Positions 42,946-52,359 of a stretch of DNA of 64,000 bases are shown here, piece after piece. The stretch covers positions 62,001-126,000 of the forward strand of contig CAKUHU010000001.1 of assembly GCA_934659425.1 (NCBI GenBank), written 5' to 3'. A program made the translations under genes and the position numbers. Under the pieces are notes generated by a model, which was not told where the DNA came from, did no database searches, and saw only the letters and a program-made list of their open reading frames with translations. Every line of letters starts with the position of its first letter. Position 1 is the first letter of the stretch. This stretch comes from an uncultured Oscillospiraceae bacterium (lineage in GTDB: Bacteria; Bacillota; Clostridia; Oscillospirales; Oscillospiraceae).

Positions 42946-45551
42946 GCTTTGCCTACCCGGAGCAGGCCGTCAACGCCGTGGAAGAGCTGTCCCTGACCGT
43001 GGGACAGGGGGAGTTTTGGATCATCTGCGGTCCCTCTGGCTCTGGAAAGTCCACCCTGCTGCGGCAGCTGAAGCCTGTCCTATCCCCCCATGGAAGGCGC
43101 AGCGGGGAGATCTGGTTTGAAGGCAAGCCGCTGGAGACGCTGGACCAGCGTGCCCAGAGCCAGCGGATCGGCTTTGTCTCCCAGTCCCCGGACAATCAGA
43201 TCGTCACCGACAAGGTGTGGCACGAACTGGCTTTTGGCCTGGAGAGCCTGGGCTTTGACACCCCTACTATTCGCCGGCGGGTGGCGGAGATGGCCTCCTT
43301 CTTTGGTATCCAGAATTGGTTTTACCGGGATGTGACCGGGCTGTCCGGAGGACAGAAGCAACTGCTCAATCTTGCTGCGGTCATGGTCATGCAGCCCAGT
43401 GTGCTGATCTTGGACGAGCCCACCGCCCAGCTGGACCCCATCGCGGCGGCAGATTTTATCGCCATCCTGGGCAGGCTCAACCGGGAGCTGGGCACGACGG
43501 TCATCCTGACAGAGCACCGGCTGGAGGAGGCCCTTCCCTTGGCCTCCGCTATGGCCGTGATGGACAGGGGGAGGCTGCTGTGTGCCGGAACGCCCAAGGA
43601 GGTGGGAGCGGCGCTGAAAGCGGCAGACCATCCCATATTCCTTGCGATGCCGACGGCCATGCGGGTCTGGGCGGCAGCACAGAGCGATGAGCCTTGCCCC
43701 GTCACTGTCCAGGAGGGGCAGGACTGGCTGGCGGCGTTTGCCGGAAAGCATCCTCTGCAGGGGCTCCCGGAAGAAGTCGAACGCCGCTATCCCGGCGGGG
43801 CGGCCATCTCCGCCCATGGGCTGTGGTTTCGGTATGAAAAGGAGCTGCCCGACGCGGTGAAAGGATGGTCCCTGACTGTACAGAAGGGGGAGTTTTTGGC
43901 CCTGCTGGGCGGGAACGGGACAGGGAAGACCACCAGCCTTAAATTGCTCGCGGGCCTCCTCAAGCCCTATCGGGGAGAGCTTCAAATCAGCGGCTCTGTG
44001 GCTGCCCTGCCGCAGAATCCCCAGGCGCTGTTTGTGAAAAAGACCCTGGGGGAGGATCTGTTTGCGCTTTTGAGCGGCAGGCCCAAGGAGGAGCAGGCCG
44101 AACGCGTCGGTCGGGTGGTGAAGCTGTGCCGTTTGGGGGAGCTGTTGGACCGCCACCCCTATGACTTGTCCGGCGGGGAGCAGCAGCGGGCGGCACTGGC
44201 AAAGGTGCTGCTTTTAGAGCCGGACATTCTCCTTTTGGACGAGCCCACCAAGGGACTGGATGCCGAATTCAAAGAGGCCCTGGGGGGGATTTTGCAGAGC
44301 CTCCTCAGCCGGGGTATGACGGTCGTCATGGCCAGCCACGACACGGAGTTCTGCGCCCGGTATGCCCACCGCTGTGCGCTGTTTTTTGACGGGAGCACTG
44401 TGGCGGAGGGCTCTCCCCGCGCCTTTTTCTCCGGGAACAGCTTTTACACCACCTCGGCCAACCGGATGGCCCGGGCCCTGCTGCCCGAGGCGGTCACGCC
44501 GGAGGATGTGATGGGGGCCTGCGGGGGCGCTCTGCCGCCCGCCGCGCCGCCGATCTATGAGGAGTCCGCTCTGCCGGAGCCCGGGGTGGGGACGCCGGAG
44601 GGGAGGCTGGAGAAGCTGCCTTGGTGGCGCAGGGGGCTGGCGGCGGTCTCCGGCGGGACGGCCCTGGCCATTTTCACCCATGCCATTCGCATGACAGATC
44701 TGACAAAGCTCATCGCACCGGAGGGGCTTACGGCCCTCTCCGCGCAGCAGCTTGGGCTGTATGCCGGTTTCATCGTATCCCTGTTTCTCTTTGCCGCCTG
44801 CATCACCCGCCGGAGCTCCGGGACAAATGAATGGGAGCTGCCGGAAGAGAAGCGGAGGCTGTCCAAACGGACGGCGGCGGCCGCGGTTTTGCTTTTGCTG
44901 CTGGTCCCGGTGACGCTGCTGGTGGGCGAGACCTGCTTTGGCGGCAGAAAGTATGAGTGGATCTCGCTGATGATCCTGCTGGAGACTATGCTGCCCTTTT
45001 TCCTGGTGTTTGAGGGGCGAAAGCCCCAGGGCCGGGAGCTGGTGGTCATAGCGGTGCTCTGCGCCGCAGGCGTGGCAGGCCGGGCCTTCTTTTTCATGCT
45101 GCCCCAGTTCAAACCGGTGATGGCCCTGACGGTCATTGCCGGGGTCGCCTTAGGTGGAGAGGCCGGCTTCGTAGTGGGGGCGGCCACCATGCTGGTGTCC
45201 AACATTCTGTTTTCCCAGGGGCCGTGGACGCCGTGGCAGATGTTTGCCATGGGCATCATCGGGTTTTTGGCGGGGGTGCTGTTTCAAAAGGGCCTTTTGC
45301 GCCGCAGCCGCGGCTCTTTGTGTGTATTTGGCGCGCTGTCAGCGGTCCTGATTTACGGGGGCATCATGAATTTGGCGTCGGCCCTTATCTGGGTGGGGGA
45401 GCTGAATGGAAAGATCTTGGCCGCTTACTATCTCTCCGGTTTTCCTATGGACTGTATCCAGGCGGCCGCCACTTGGCTGTTTTTGTGGTTTGCCGGGGAG
45501 GGGATGCTGGAAAAGCTGGAGAGGATCAAGGTGAAATACGGCCTGTTGTAA
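42918..45551 (+). CDS. Fused ECF transporter: two ATPase domains plus S-component-like membrane domain
   Basis: An 877-residue polypeptide. The first ATPase domain (residues 1-270) has Walker A GPSGSGKST at 38-46, signature LSGGQKQ and Walker B VLILDEPTAQLD. The second ATPase domain (about 295-530) has Walker A GGNGTGKTT, signature LSGGEQQR and Walker B ILLLDEPTKGLD. A C-terminal membrane domain (about 570-877, some eight hydrophobic segments) has GRAFFFMLPQFKPVMALTVI, ALGGEAGFVVGAATMLVSN and FSQGPWTPWQMFAMGIIGFL, the layout of ECF substrate-binding components of the cobalamin-precursor type. The ATG at 42918 is used; the frame upstream lies inside EcfT. Ligand is inferred as cobalamin or a corrinoid from the riboswitch. 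Confidence 0.88.
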   Translation: MDTFAIRRLSFAYPEQAVNAVEELSLTVGQGEFWIICGPSGSGKSTLLRQLKPVLSPHGRRSGEIWFEGKPLETLDQRAQSQRIGFVSQSPDNQIVTDKVWHELAFGLESLGFDTPTIRRRVAEMASFFGIQNWFYRDVTGLSGGQKQLLNLAAVMVMQPSVLILDEPTAQLDPIAAADFIAILGRLNRELGTTVILTEHRLEEALPLASAMAVMDRGRLLCAGTPKEVGAALKAADHPIFLAMPTAMRVWAAAQSDEPCPVTVQEGQDWLAAFAGKHPLQGLPEEVERRYPGGAAISAHGLWFRYEKELPDAVKGWSLTVQKGEFLALLGGNGTGKTTSLKLLAGLLKPYRGELQISGSVAALPQNPQALFVKKTLGEDLFALLSGRPKEEQAERVGRVVKLCRLGELLDRHPYDLSGGEQQRAALAKVLLLEPDILLLDEPTKGLDAEFKEALGGILQSLLSRGMTVVMASHDTEFCARYAHRCALFFDGSTVAEGSPRAFFSGNSFYTTSANRMARALLPEAVTPEDVMGACGGALPPAAPPIYEESALPEPGVGTPEGRLEKLPWWRRGLAAVSGGTALAIFTHAIRMTDLTKLIAPEGLTALSAQQLGLYAGFIVSLFLFAACITRRSSGTNEWELPEEKRRLSKRTAAAAVLLLLLVPVTLLVGETCFGGRKYEWISLMILLETMLPFFLVFEGRKPQGRELVVIAVLCAAGVAGRAFFFMLPQFKPVMALTVIAGVALGGEAGFVVGAATMLVSNILFSQGPWTPWQMFAMGIIGFLAGVLFQKGLLRRSRGSLCVFGALSAVLIYGGIMNLASALIWVGELNGKILAAYYLSGFPMDCIQAAATWLFLWFAGEGMLEKLERIKVKYGLL

Positions 45552-45647
45552 GCGGCGGGCAAAGGGAAAAGTGTCTGGCCTTCCCTGGTGCATGGAGGGC
45601 AATGAGAGCCGGCGCAGAGGGGCCGGAGAGGACGCCTCAAATGGTTT

Positions 45648-45685
45648 GCGGGGGCCTGGTATCCAGGCCCCCGCATTTTCGTTTT
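45648..45685. terminator. Bidirectional terminator between the ECF gene and ppk1
   Basis: A perfect 12-bp GC-rich stem (GCGGGGGCCTGG and complement) with a 3-nt loop and a T-rich tail; it serves two convergent genes. Confidence 0.88.
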
Positions 45686-45692
45686 GCATATT

Positions 45693-47798
45693 TTATGTTT
45701 TGGCCTCAGACAGGGAGGGGGAGGGCATCGGGGCAGATCCGCTGTGTCTGGAGAGGGCGTGCCGATATGCCTGCTGAAAGAAAAACGCCTGGGAGTCCAT
45801 GGCGGGCTGGGGGGTCTCCACCCGCACATAGCTCCCATCGGGCTGCAGCTCCCGGGCCTGCTGGTTGTCCTGAAGCATGATCTGGAACATCTCTGACAGT
45901 TGCTCCCGCAGCTCCGGATCTAAAACGGGGGCGGCCACCTCCACCCGGCGCAGGGTGTTCCGGGTCATGAAGTCGGCGGAGGAGAGATAGACCTGCCGGC
46001 GCTCCCCAGTGCCGAAAATATAGATGCGGGAATGCTCCAAAAAGCGGCCTACGATGCTGATGACACGGATCTGGTCGGTGCGCCCCTCTATGCCGGGCCG
46101 CAGGCAGCAGATCCCCCGCACCACCATGTCGATGGGGACGCCAGCTCGGGAAGCGGCGATCAGGCGGTCCATGATGGCCTTGTCGGTGAGGGAGTTGAGC
46201 TTCAGTCCAATATATGCCGCCTCGCCGTTTCGGGCGTGGGCGATCTCCTGATCGATCATCTCCAAGACCCGGTTCTGGAGGCAGTGGGGGGCTACCCAGA
46301 GGACGGGATTTTCCTCCACCGTCTCCCCTAAGGCCAGGGCTTGGAACACAGCGGCGGCACTGGTGCCGATAGACGGATCGGCAGTCATCAGAGACAGATC
46401 GGTATAGAGCCGCGCTGTTTTTTCGTTGTAATTTCCGGTGCCGATCTGGGTGTAATATTCTACCCGGCCTCTTGCCCGGCGGGTGATCAGACACAGCTTG
46501 GAGTGGACCTTATAGCCATTCAGCCCGTAGATGACTTGGCAGCCGGCCTGCTCCAGCCGCCGGGACCACTCGATGTTGTTTTCCTCGTCAAACCGGGCTT
46601 TCAGCTCCACCAGCACCAGGACCTCTTTGCCATTTTCCGCCGCCTCGATTAGGGCTTCCACTACCTTGCTCTGCCGGGCCACCCGGTAGAGAGTCATTTT
46701 GATGGAGACGACGCTGGCGTCGTTGGCGGCTTCCTGGAGCAGCTCCAAAAAGGGCTTCATAGAGTGGAAGGGATACATGAGCAGCTTGTCCTTTTCCCGG
46801 ATCTGCCTGAAAAGGGACTGGCCGCTTTGGAACTGGAAGGAGGGCTGGGGGACCCGCTTTTCATAAAACAGCTCCGGCCGCTGGCGCAGGGTGTCCCGGA
46901 TCTGAAAGAAGAAGGACAGCTCCAGGGGGATTCTGCTGTGGCAGACAAACTCCGGCCTCACCCCGGCGTATTGACACAGGGTGTTCACGATGCTGCCGTC
47001 CAACTCCCGGGACAGCTCCAGGCGGACAGGGGCCAGGCGCTTGCGCTGTTTGATAAGCTCCACCATGAACTCCCGGTAGTCCAGATCCTCGTCATACAGG
47101 GCGTCGGCGTCGATGTCCGCGCTCCGGGTGATCCGGAGGAGGGATTTGGCCTTGATGTGATAGCCCTTGAATACCTTGGGAATAAAATGGAGAATCAATT
47201 CCTCGGAGAGCATATATGTGCCGGGATGGGACGGCGCGGGGATAAGCCGCGGAAATACGTGGTCGCCGCAGGGAATGATACCCAGTTTTTCCTTTCTGTT
47301 TTTTCCAGACAGGACCACCGCCGCATAGATCTCCTTGTTTCGGAGAAAGGGAAAGGGCTGACGCTTCCCCACAATGACAGGGGAAAGCAGCGCGGCGATC
47401 TCCGTGTCGAAGTAGGACTCCAGAGCGTCGCTGTCCGCCTTGTCCAGGGTTTGAAAATTCACCAGCCGAATACCTGCGGCCTCCAACCGGTCCATCAGGG
47501 CTGCATAGACGGTAGACTTTCTGCTGTCCAGCTCCCGCACCTGCGTTAGCACCGCCTGGATCTGCTCCTGGGCGGTCATGTGGGTCTTGGAGTCCTTCAG
47601 GTTTTGGGACAGCAGCATTTGATCCAGAAGGGAGCCTACCCGTACCATAAAAAATTCGTCCAAATTATTTTGGTAAATGGAGAGAAAATTCAGCCTCTCG
47701 CAAAGAGGGACGCTTTCCCGCTCCGCCTCCTCCAGTACCCGTTCGTTGAATTTCAGCCAGGACAGCTCCCGGTTAATATAAAGATGTTTCTTTTTCAT
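45693..47798 (-). CDS. ppk1: Polyphosphate kinase 1
   Basis: A 701-residue enzyme that reversibly transfers the ATP gamma-phosphate to polyphosphate at the membrane. Landmarks: INRELSWLKFNERVLEEA at the N-terminus, the head domain, VSIKMTLYRVARQSKVVEAL and the autophosphorylated His in NGYKVHSKLCLI. GTGNYNEKTARLYTDLSL and SSADFMTRNTLRRVEV follow near the end. The ATG at 47798 gives the usual family length; the longer upstream frame has no family match. Convergent with the ECF gene. Confidence 0.95.
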   Translation of the reverse strand: MKKKHLYINRELSWLKFNERVLEEAERESVPLCERLNFLSIYQNNLDEFFMVRVGSLLDQMLLSQNLKDSKTHMTAQEQIQAVLTQVRELDSRKSTVYAALMDRLEAAGIRLVNFQTLDKADSDALESYFDTEIAALLSPVIVGKRQPFPFLRNKEIYAAVVLSGKNRKEKLGIIPCGDHVFPRLIPAPSHPGTYMLSEELILHFIPKVFKGYHIKAKSLLRITRSADIDADALYDEDLDYREFMVELIKQRKRLAPVRLELSRELDGSIVNTLCQYAGVRPEFVCHSRIPLELSFFFQIRDTLRQRPELFYEKRVPQPSFQFQSGQSLFRQIREKDKLLMYPFHSMKPFLELLQEAANDASVVSIKMTLYRVARQSKVVEALIEAAENGKEVLVLVELKARFDEENNIEWSRRLEQAGCQVIYGLNGYKVHSKLCLITRRARGRVEYYTQIGTGNYNEKTARLYTDLSLMTADPSIGTSAAAVFQALALGETVEENPVLWVAPHCLQNRVLEMIDQEIAHARNGEAAYIGLKLNSLTDKAIMDRLIAASRAGVPIDMVVRGICCLRPGIEGRTDQIRVISIVGRFLEHSRIYIFGTGERRQVYLSSADFMTRNTLRRVEVAAPVLDPELREQLSEMFQIMLQDNQQARELQPDGSYVRVETPQPAMDSQAFFFQQAYRHALSRHSGSAPMPSPSLSEAKT

Positions 47799-48120
47799 AT
47801 CCCTGCCGCCCTCTTTCTCCGTTTGTCCTGCCCTCGAAGAGCACTTTGGCCCAGCAGGTTCCCGGATATATCCGGATAACCGCAGCAGAAAATTGCCAAG
47901 AGCGCTTTTCATATGTATATCTCCCCTCGGAAAGTGTGGATCTGCCTCCTTGCGGCAGAATGTTTCTTTTATTATTATGCGTAAGGAAAAGTAAAATTCA
48001 AAAGTGTGTTTTCGTCAAATCGGTATAAATAGGCGCATTTCTCCTATAGGGGGCAAAGAATCGTGATGACGAATGCTTTGTGGCAAAATATTTCTGCCAG
48101 AGAAAAAAGGGGAAATGGGA
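47799..48120. other. Stretch between ppk1 and the kinase relic
   Basis: No gene is supported. The sequence turns AT-rich after about 47.96 kb. It holds the ppk1 leader on one strand and an AAGGGG ribosome binding site for the decayed kinase at its right end. Confidence 0.4.
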
Positions 48121-49157
48121 ATGATGATATGTCTGCGCTTTTTATTAGCTACTCTATTAGGTGTTATAAACTTTGTAGTAGTTCAAAGTATATTCAATAG
48201 GATAACGTATTGCATACTATGCTGGGCACTGTGTCGGTATACAAAAACTGAAAAGTGGGAAACAGTGACTACGGAATATGTTTCTCTAATAATATCTACA
48301 TTTGGTATGTTATTTATTATATCGTATGCTATTTTTACAGCTCCATATATTCAAAATAGGAGGGAATTTGGGGCTTATCCTTTTGGAATGGGGGTTGAAC
48401 GAGTATCGAAATAAAAAGGAAAAAGAGGCCCAGTCAGAGCACACCGAGGAGCTGGTGCGCACCGCCCATAAATATAGAGAGATAGAGCGGGAGTTGAAAA
48501 CCATTCAGCGGCAGATCTTAGAAAAGACCGGGTCGGGGGTGTCCGCTGAGGAGGGAGCGGCGCTGGAAGAAGTGGAGGCATTGAGAAAAGAGTCAGGAGG
48601 GGATGAGCGAGGCTTCCAACTTTGATACCACAGGCTTTGGCCTGATGAACAGCCAGCTCCAGGGTGAGCAGGAAGCGGCGGCTGAGGTCGGGGTCCTGTT
48701 CGAGTATGTCACCATGCCTCTGGCAGTTCCCCTGGTGGAACGGGGATACCTGAACCTGTTCCAGTTTCAGCAGATGATTGGCAATCTGTACCGCAATGCC
48801 TTCCGGTCAGTAAAGGAGTCTGGCGGCACAGACGGCCGCATTATACTCATCTGGGGTGACACTGAGGCGGGTTATCAAGTGAAGATGTGCAATACCGGTG
48901 CCCCATTCTCCCCAGTGGTGCTGGAGCACCTGGGAGAACGGAACGTTACTACAAGCGGGGGCGGACATGGTTTGGCGGATACTTGCGAGCTGCTGGTTCG
49001 GTGCGGCGCCAACTGAGAGGTGACGGAAGAGGACGGCCCTGGTTTTGTCAAAGCCGTGAGTGTTATCTTTGATGGACGGGGAGAGATCTGGGGGGATTCC
49101 CGGCAAAGCGGAATCTGCGATACGCAACCCATCGCTGCGTTGGTGCCGGCTGAATAA
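48121..49157 (+). pseudogene. GHKL sensor histidine kinase, decayed
   Basis: The N-terminus (MMICLRFLLATLLGVINFVV and two more hydrophobic stretches) is AT-rich and in one frame to about 48.41 kb. A coiled-coil part (TEELVRTAHKYREIERELK) follows in a second frame. The ATPase-like part is in a third frame: FQFQQMIGNLYRNAFRSVKE (N box), GYQVKMCNTGAPFSP and TSGGGHGLADTCELL. A TGA then interrupts it before EVTEEDGPGFVKAVSVIFDG. At least two frameshifts and one nonsense codon; no response regulator adjoins. Confidence 0.75.
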
Positions 49158-49198
49158 AAAGATCCCGCCCCGCAGCATTTGCTGCAGGGCGGGATCTT
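49156..49198 (-). terminator. Terminator of the cold-shock gene
   Basis: GATCCCGCCC pairs with GGGCGGGATC around a second inner stem, and five T residues follow on the minus strand. Confidence 0.88.
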
Positions 49199-49212
49199 CG
49201 TGTCGGTTTCGA

Positions 49213-49425
49213 TTACTCGGCCACCACGTTGACAGCGCGGAGCTTGCCGGGATCCTTGGGATCGGGCTCGGTATCGTAAGAGACCTTCTGGCCCTCAGCC
49301 AGGGTGCGGAAGCCGTCGGCCTGGATGGCGGAGAAATGGACGAACACATCTCCGCTGCCGTCATCATTGGAGATGAAGCCAAAACCCTTTTCATTGTTGA
49401 ACCATTTGACAGTGCCGTGATTCAT
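49213..49425 (-). CDS. Cold-shock protein (CspA family)
   Basis: A 70-residue single-domain nucleic-acid chaperone. RNP1 (KGFGFISND) and RNP2 (DVFVHFSAI) motifs are intact, preceded by [17 protein letters not shown] lies upstream of the ATG. A near-consensus promoter about 120 bp upstream leaves a long leader, as is usual for csp genes whose mRNA folds in a temperature-dependent way. A strong terminator follows. Confidence 0.96.
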   Translation of the reverse strand: MNHGTVKWFNNEKGFGFISNDDGSGDVFVHFSAIQADGFRTLAEGQKVSYDTEPDPKDPGKLRAVNVVAE

Positions 49426-49546
49426 AGTGGAACTACCTCCTACAAAATGTTATCCCGCCGCAAAAAAAGAAGCCGCCGGCGTAAGTCAAAATGGAAACTG
49501 ACATACACGGGCGGCAATCAATTTTTACATTTTAAGATACTCTGTA

Positions 49547-49576
49547 ACTATACTCCAGAGACAGAACTCTTGTCAA
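49547..49576 (-). promoter_or_regulatory. Promoter of the cold-shock gene
   Basis: On the minus strand TTGACA (49576-49571), an 18-bp spacer and TATAGT (49552-49547). It gives a leader of roughly 115 nt. Confidence 0.7.
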
Positions 49577-49671
49577 GGGGAATTTCTATTTCCGTGAATT
49601 TTGGCGGCATACAGGGAAATATCCGGAGAAGCTGCCGAGGGTGGAAAGGACGGCGTTGGGACAGAGAAGAA

Positions 49672-49699
49672 GGCTCCCCCGGCGCAGGCCGGGGGAGCC
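49672..49699 (-). terminator. Terminator of the citrate synthase gene
   Basis: GGCTCCCCCGGC pairs perfectly with GCCGGGGGAGCC around GCAG; a T/C-rich tract follows on the minus strand. Confidence 0.75.
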
Positions 49700-49706
49700 T
49701 TCCGTA

Positions 49707-51065
49707 TCACCGCTGGTCCAGAGGTACAAAGGGCCGCAAGGGGGCCACAGCCTTGTAAGCCGGTCGAATGATCCGGCCGCCGGGGGTGAACATCTCCTCC
49801 ATTCGATGGGCACACCAGCCCACGATGCGGGCCATGGCAAAGAGGGGGGTGTAGAGCTCCAGGGGAATGCCCATCATCTTATAGACAAAGCCGGAGAAAA
49901 GATCCACGTTGGCGCAGACTACCTTCCGTTGGCCGTGGGCGGCCATAGCCTGGGGGGTGAGACGCTCTACTGTCTCATAGAGTTGGAACTCGTCCAGCAT
50001 CCCCTTACTCTCAGCCAAGCCTCGGGCAAACTTTTTCAGGACCACCGCTCGAGGATCGGATAGAGTATAGATGGCGTGCCCCATGCCGTAGATGAGACCA
50101 GAACGGTCCCCGGCCTCCTTATTCAATAGCTTGCCCAGGTAGGCAGAAACCTCCTCCTCGTCGGCCCAGTCCCGGACGTTGTCCTCGATGAACTGGAACA
50201 TCTCCATCACCTTTTTGTTGGCACCGCCGTGGCGGGGGCCCTTCAGGGAGCCTACGGCGGCGGAGATGGCGGAGTAGAGGTCGGTGCCGGTGGAGGTGAG
50301 GACCCGGCAGGCAAAAGCGGAGTTGTTACCGCCGCCGTGCTCGGCGTGGATTACCATGCACAGATCCAGAAGTTTTGCCTCCTCAGGGGTAAACCGGTTG
50401 TCGTGGCGGACGGCCCAAAGAAAGTTCTCCGCCAGGGAGAGCCCGGGCTGGGGTCGATGGAGGTACAGGCTTTCGTTATCATAATAGTGGCGCTTGGCGG
50501 CGTATGCGTGGGCCACGATCTGGGGGGCCCGGGCGATCAAAACCATGGCTCGTCTCAATTCGCTGGAAAGCGTCATGTCCTCGGGGTTATCATCATAGGA
50601 GTAGAGGGTGAGCACTCCGCGGCCCAGTTTGTTCATCACGTCGGGGCTGGGCGCTTTGAGGATCATGTCCTCGGTAAACATAGGGGGCAGATCGTGGTTA
50701 GCGTCCAGAAAGGCCTCAAATTGGGCCAGATGTTCCCGGGTAGGGAGGGCGCCGAGAAGGAGAAGGTAGGCGGTTTCGGCAAAGCCGAAGCGATGCTCAG
50801 AGGTAAAGCCGTTGATGAGTTCCACCATGTCGATGCCCCGGTAGATGAGCTGGCCAGGCATGGGTACCCGGTCTCCATCTTGGATGTAGTAGCCCCGAAC
50901 GTTACCGATCTCGGTTACTCCCGCTACGACGCCGGTGCCGTCCGCATTGCGCAGGCCTCGTTTGACCTCCCACTGCTCGTATGTGGACAGGTTGATGTGG
51001 TTGTTTTTACAGTATTCGCTGCACAAGTCCTCCAAAAACGGAGCAGAAAACTGGTCAGTCTGCAT
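49707..51065 (-). CDS. gltA: Citrate synthase
   Basis: A 452-residue enzyme that joins oxaloacetate and acetyl-CoA into citrate. The catalytic segments are present: LCMVIHAEHGGGNNSAFACR and SLKGPRHGGANKKVMEM with the two His residues, and KVVCANVDLFSGFVY with the Asp. The ATG at 51065 follows AAGGAGT; the earlier ATG at 51095 lacks a site. In anaerobic Clostridia it usually feeds glutamate synthesis. It is a single-gene unit between two terminators. Confidence 0.94.
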   Translation of the reverse strand: MQTDQFSAPFLEDLCSEYCKNNHINLSTYEQWEVKRGLRNADGTGVVAGVTEIGNVRGYYIQDGDRVPMPGQLIYRGIDMVELINGFTSEHRFGFAETAYLLLLGALPTREHLAQFEAFLDANHDLPPMFTEDMILKAPSPDVMNKLGRGVLTLYSYDDNPEDMTLSSELRRAMVLIARAPQIVAHAYAAKRHYYDNESLYLHRPQPGLSLAENFLWAVRHDNRFTPEEAKLLDLCMVIHAEHGGGNNSAFACRVLTSTGTDLYSAISAAVGSLKGPRHGGANKKVMEMFQFIEDNVRDWADEEEVSAYLGKLLNKEAGDRSGLIYGMGHAIYTLSDPRAVVLKKFARGLAESKGMLDEFQLYETVERLTPQAMAAHGQRKVVCANVDLFSGFVYKMMGIPLELYTPLFAMARIVGWCAHRMEEMFTPGGRIIRPAYKAVAPLRPFVPLDQR

Positions 51066-51185
51066 GAAACGGCACTCCTTCAATTCAAGATACACGATGC
51101 TGATTTATTCATTTTACTCTATTTTGCGAGATAGGTCAACCGAAAAAGCCTACAAAAACAAGGCAGGAAAGAGGATGGTTTTGCA

Positions 51186-52241
51186 GTGGTAAAACAAGAA
51201 ACTTGCAAAAATGTGGCGTGGCCCCGGCGAGCGATTGCGGCGGGCATGGCGGCACTGCTCCTGCTGTTTCTGCTTCCTCTGTTCCTGCTGCCGGAGGAGG
51301 AGGGGGAGAAAAACGGGACGGAGGAGCCCCTGCCCACCGCTACCCTGCCGTTGGTGGAGCCGGCCTCCGCAACCCCGGTGCCCGGCTGGGATGAGGAACA
51401 GACCTTACGGCTTTTGAAGGGGGACGGGACGGTGGAGACGCTGACGCTGAGCAGCTATCTGTGGGGGGTGGTGGCCGCGGAAATGCCCGCATCCTTCCAG
51501 ATCGAGGCGCTGAAAGCCCAGGCGGTGGCTGCCCGGACCTACTGCCTCTATCAGCGTGGAGGTGCGAAGGACAAGCACCCTGGCGCCGACGTCTGCACCG
51601 ACTATACCTGCTGCCAGGCGTATCTGACGAGGGAGCAGGCCATGGCCGGGTGGGGGGAGGAAGCTCGGCGGTATGCCGATAAAATAACCCAGGCAGTGGG
51701 GGACACCGATGGACTGCTGTGCCTCTATGACGGCGCGCCCATTGATGCGGTGTTTTTTTCCTCCTCTGGGGGAAGGACATCCGACGCAGTGGCGGTCTGG
51801 GGCACCGACGTACCCTATCTGACAGCGGTGGACAGTCCGGAGGGGGAGGAGGTCCCCGGCTGGCAGACGGTGGTGACCTTTGCGCCGGCGGAGTTTACCG
51901 CCCGGTTCCAGGCATCCTATCCAGAGGCGGATTTTTCCGACGATCCAGCCGGTTGGTTTTCCGATTTGGAAGCGGATGACTCCGGGATGGTGGAGACGGT
52001 GACCATCGGGGGCGTGGCGATAACGGGGGCCCAGGCCCGTTCCATTTTTGGGCTGCGCTCGGCCCACTTCACCGCCGTGGCCACGGTGGACACGGTGACG
52101 TTTTGGGTCATAGGCTATGGCCACGGGGTGGGGATGAGCCAATATGGAGCCAACGCCATGGCAGGGGAAGGGAAAAATTTTCAGGATATTTTGGAGTGGT
52201 ACTACACCGGCGCTGTGGTGGGTGGATGGGAAAATCCATAG
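51186..52241 (+). CDS. SpoIID/LytB domain protein
   Basis: A 351-residue protein with a GTG start, an N-terminal membrane anchor ([19 protein letters not shown]), and a SpoIID/LytB domain from about residue 80. The hallmark SYLWGVVAAEMPASFQIEAL, KAQAVAARTYCLYQ carries the catalytic Glu of SpoIID-type lytic transglycosylases, and YGHGVGMSQYGANAMAGEG ends the domain. SpoIID trims peptidoglycan during engulfment of the forespore. Without neighbouring sporulation genes it may be SpoIID itself or a paralogue. A strong terminator follows. Confidence 0.9.
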   Translation: MVKQETCKNVAWPRRAIAAGMAALLLLFLLPLFLLPEEEGEKNGTEEPLPTATLPLVEPASATPVPGWDEEQTLRLLKGDGTVETLTLSSYLWGVVAAEMPASFQIEALKAQAVAARTYCLYQRGGAKDKHPGADVCTDYTCCQAYLTREQAMAGWGEEARRYADKITQAVGDTDGLLCLYDGAPIDAVFFSSSGGRTSDAVAVWGTDVPYLTAVDSPEGEEVPGWQTVVTFAPAEFTARFQASYPEADFSDDPAGWFSDLEADDSGMVETVTIGGVAITGAQARSIFGLRSAHFTAVATVDTVTFWVIGYGHGVGMSQYGANAMAGEGKNFQDILEWYYTGAVVGGWENP

Positions 52242-52244
52242 GAA

Positions 52245-52284
52245 AATACACCGGGCTTCCCTGAAGCAGAAGCCCGGTGTATTT
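52245..52284. terminator. Terminator between spoIID-like and PII-like genes
   Basis: ATACACCGGGCTTC pairs with GAAGCCCGGTGTAT, with T residues to the right and A/T sequence to the left; it can serve the plus-strand gene and possibly the convergent one. Confidence 0.85.
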
Positions 52285-52359
52285 CAGTAAGGGAGGTGTT
52301 GGAGAAATAGAGTGGGGATTTTGCCGAAAGCTGGAGGACAAGAAGGGTGTCACGAGGGA

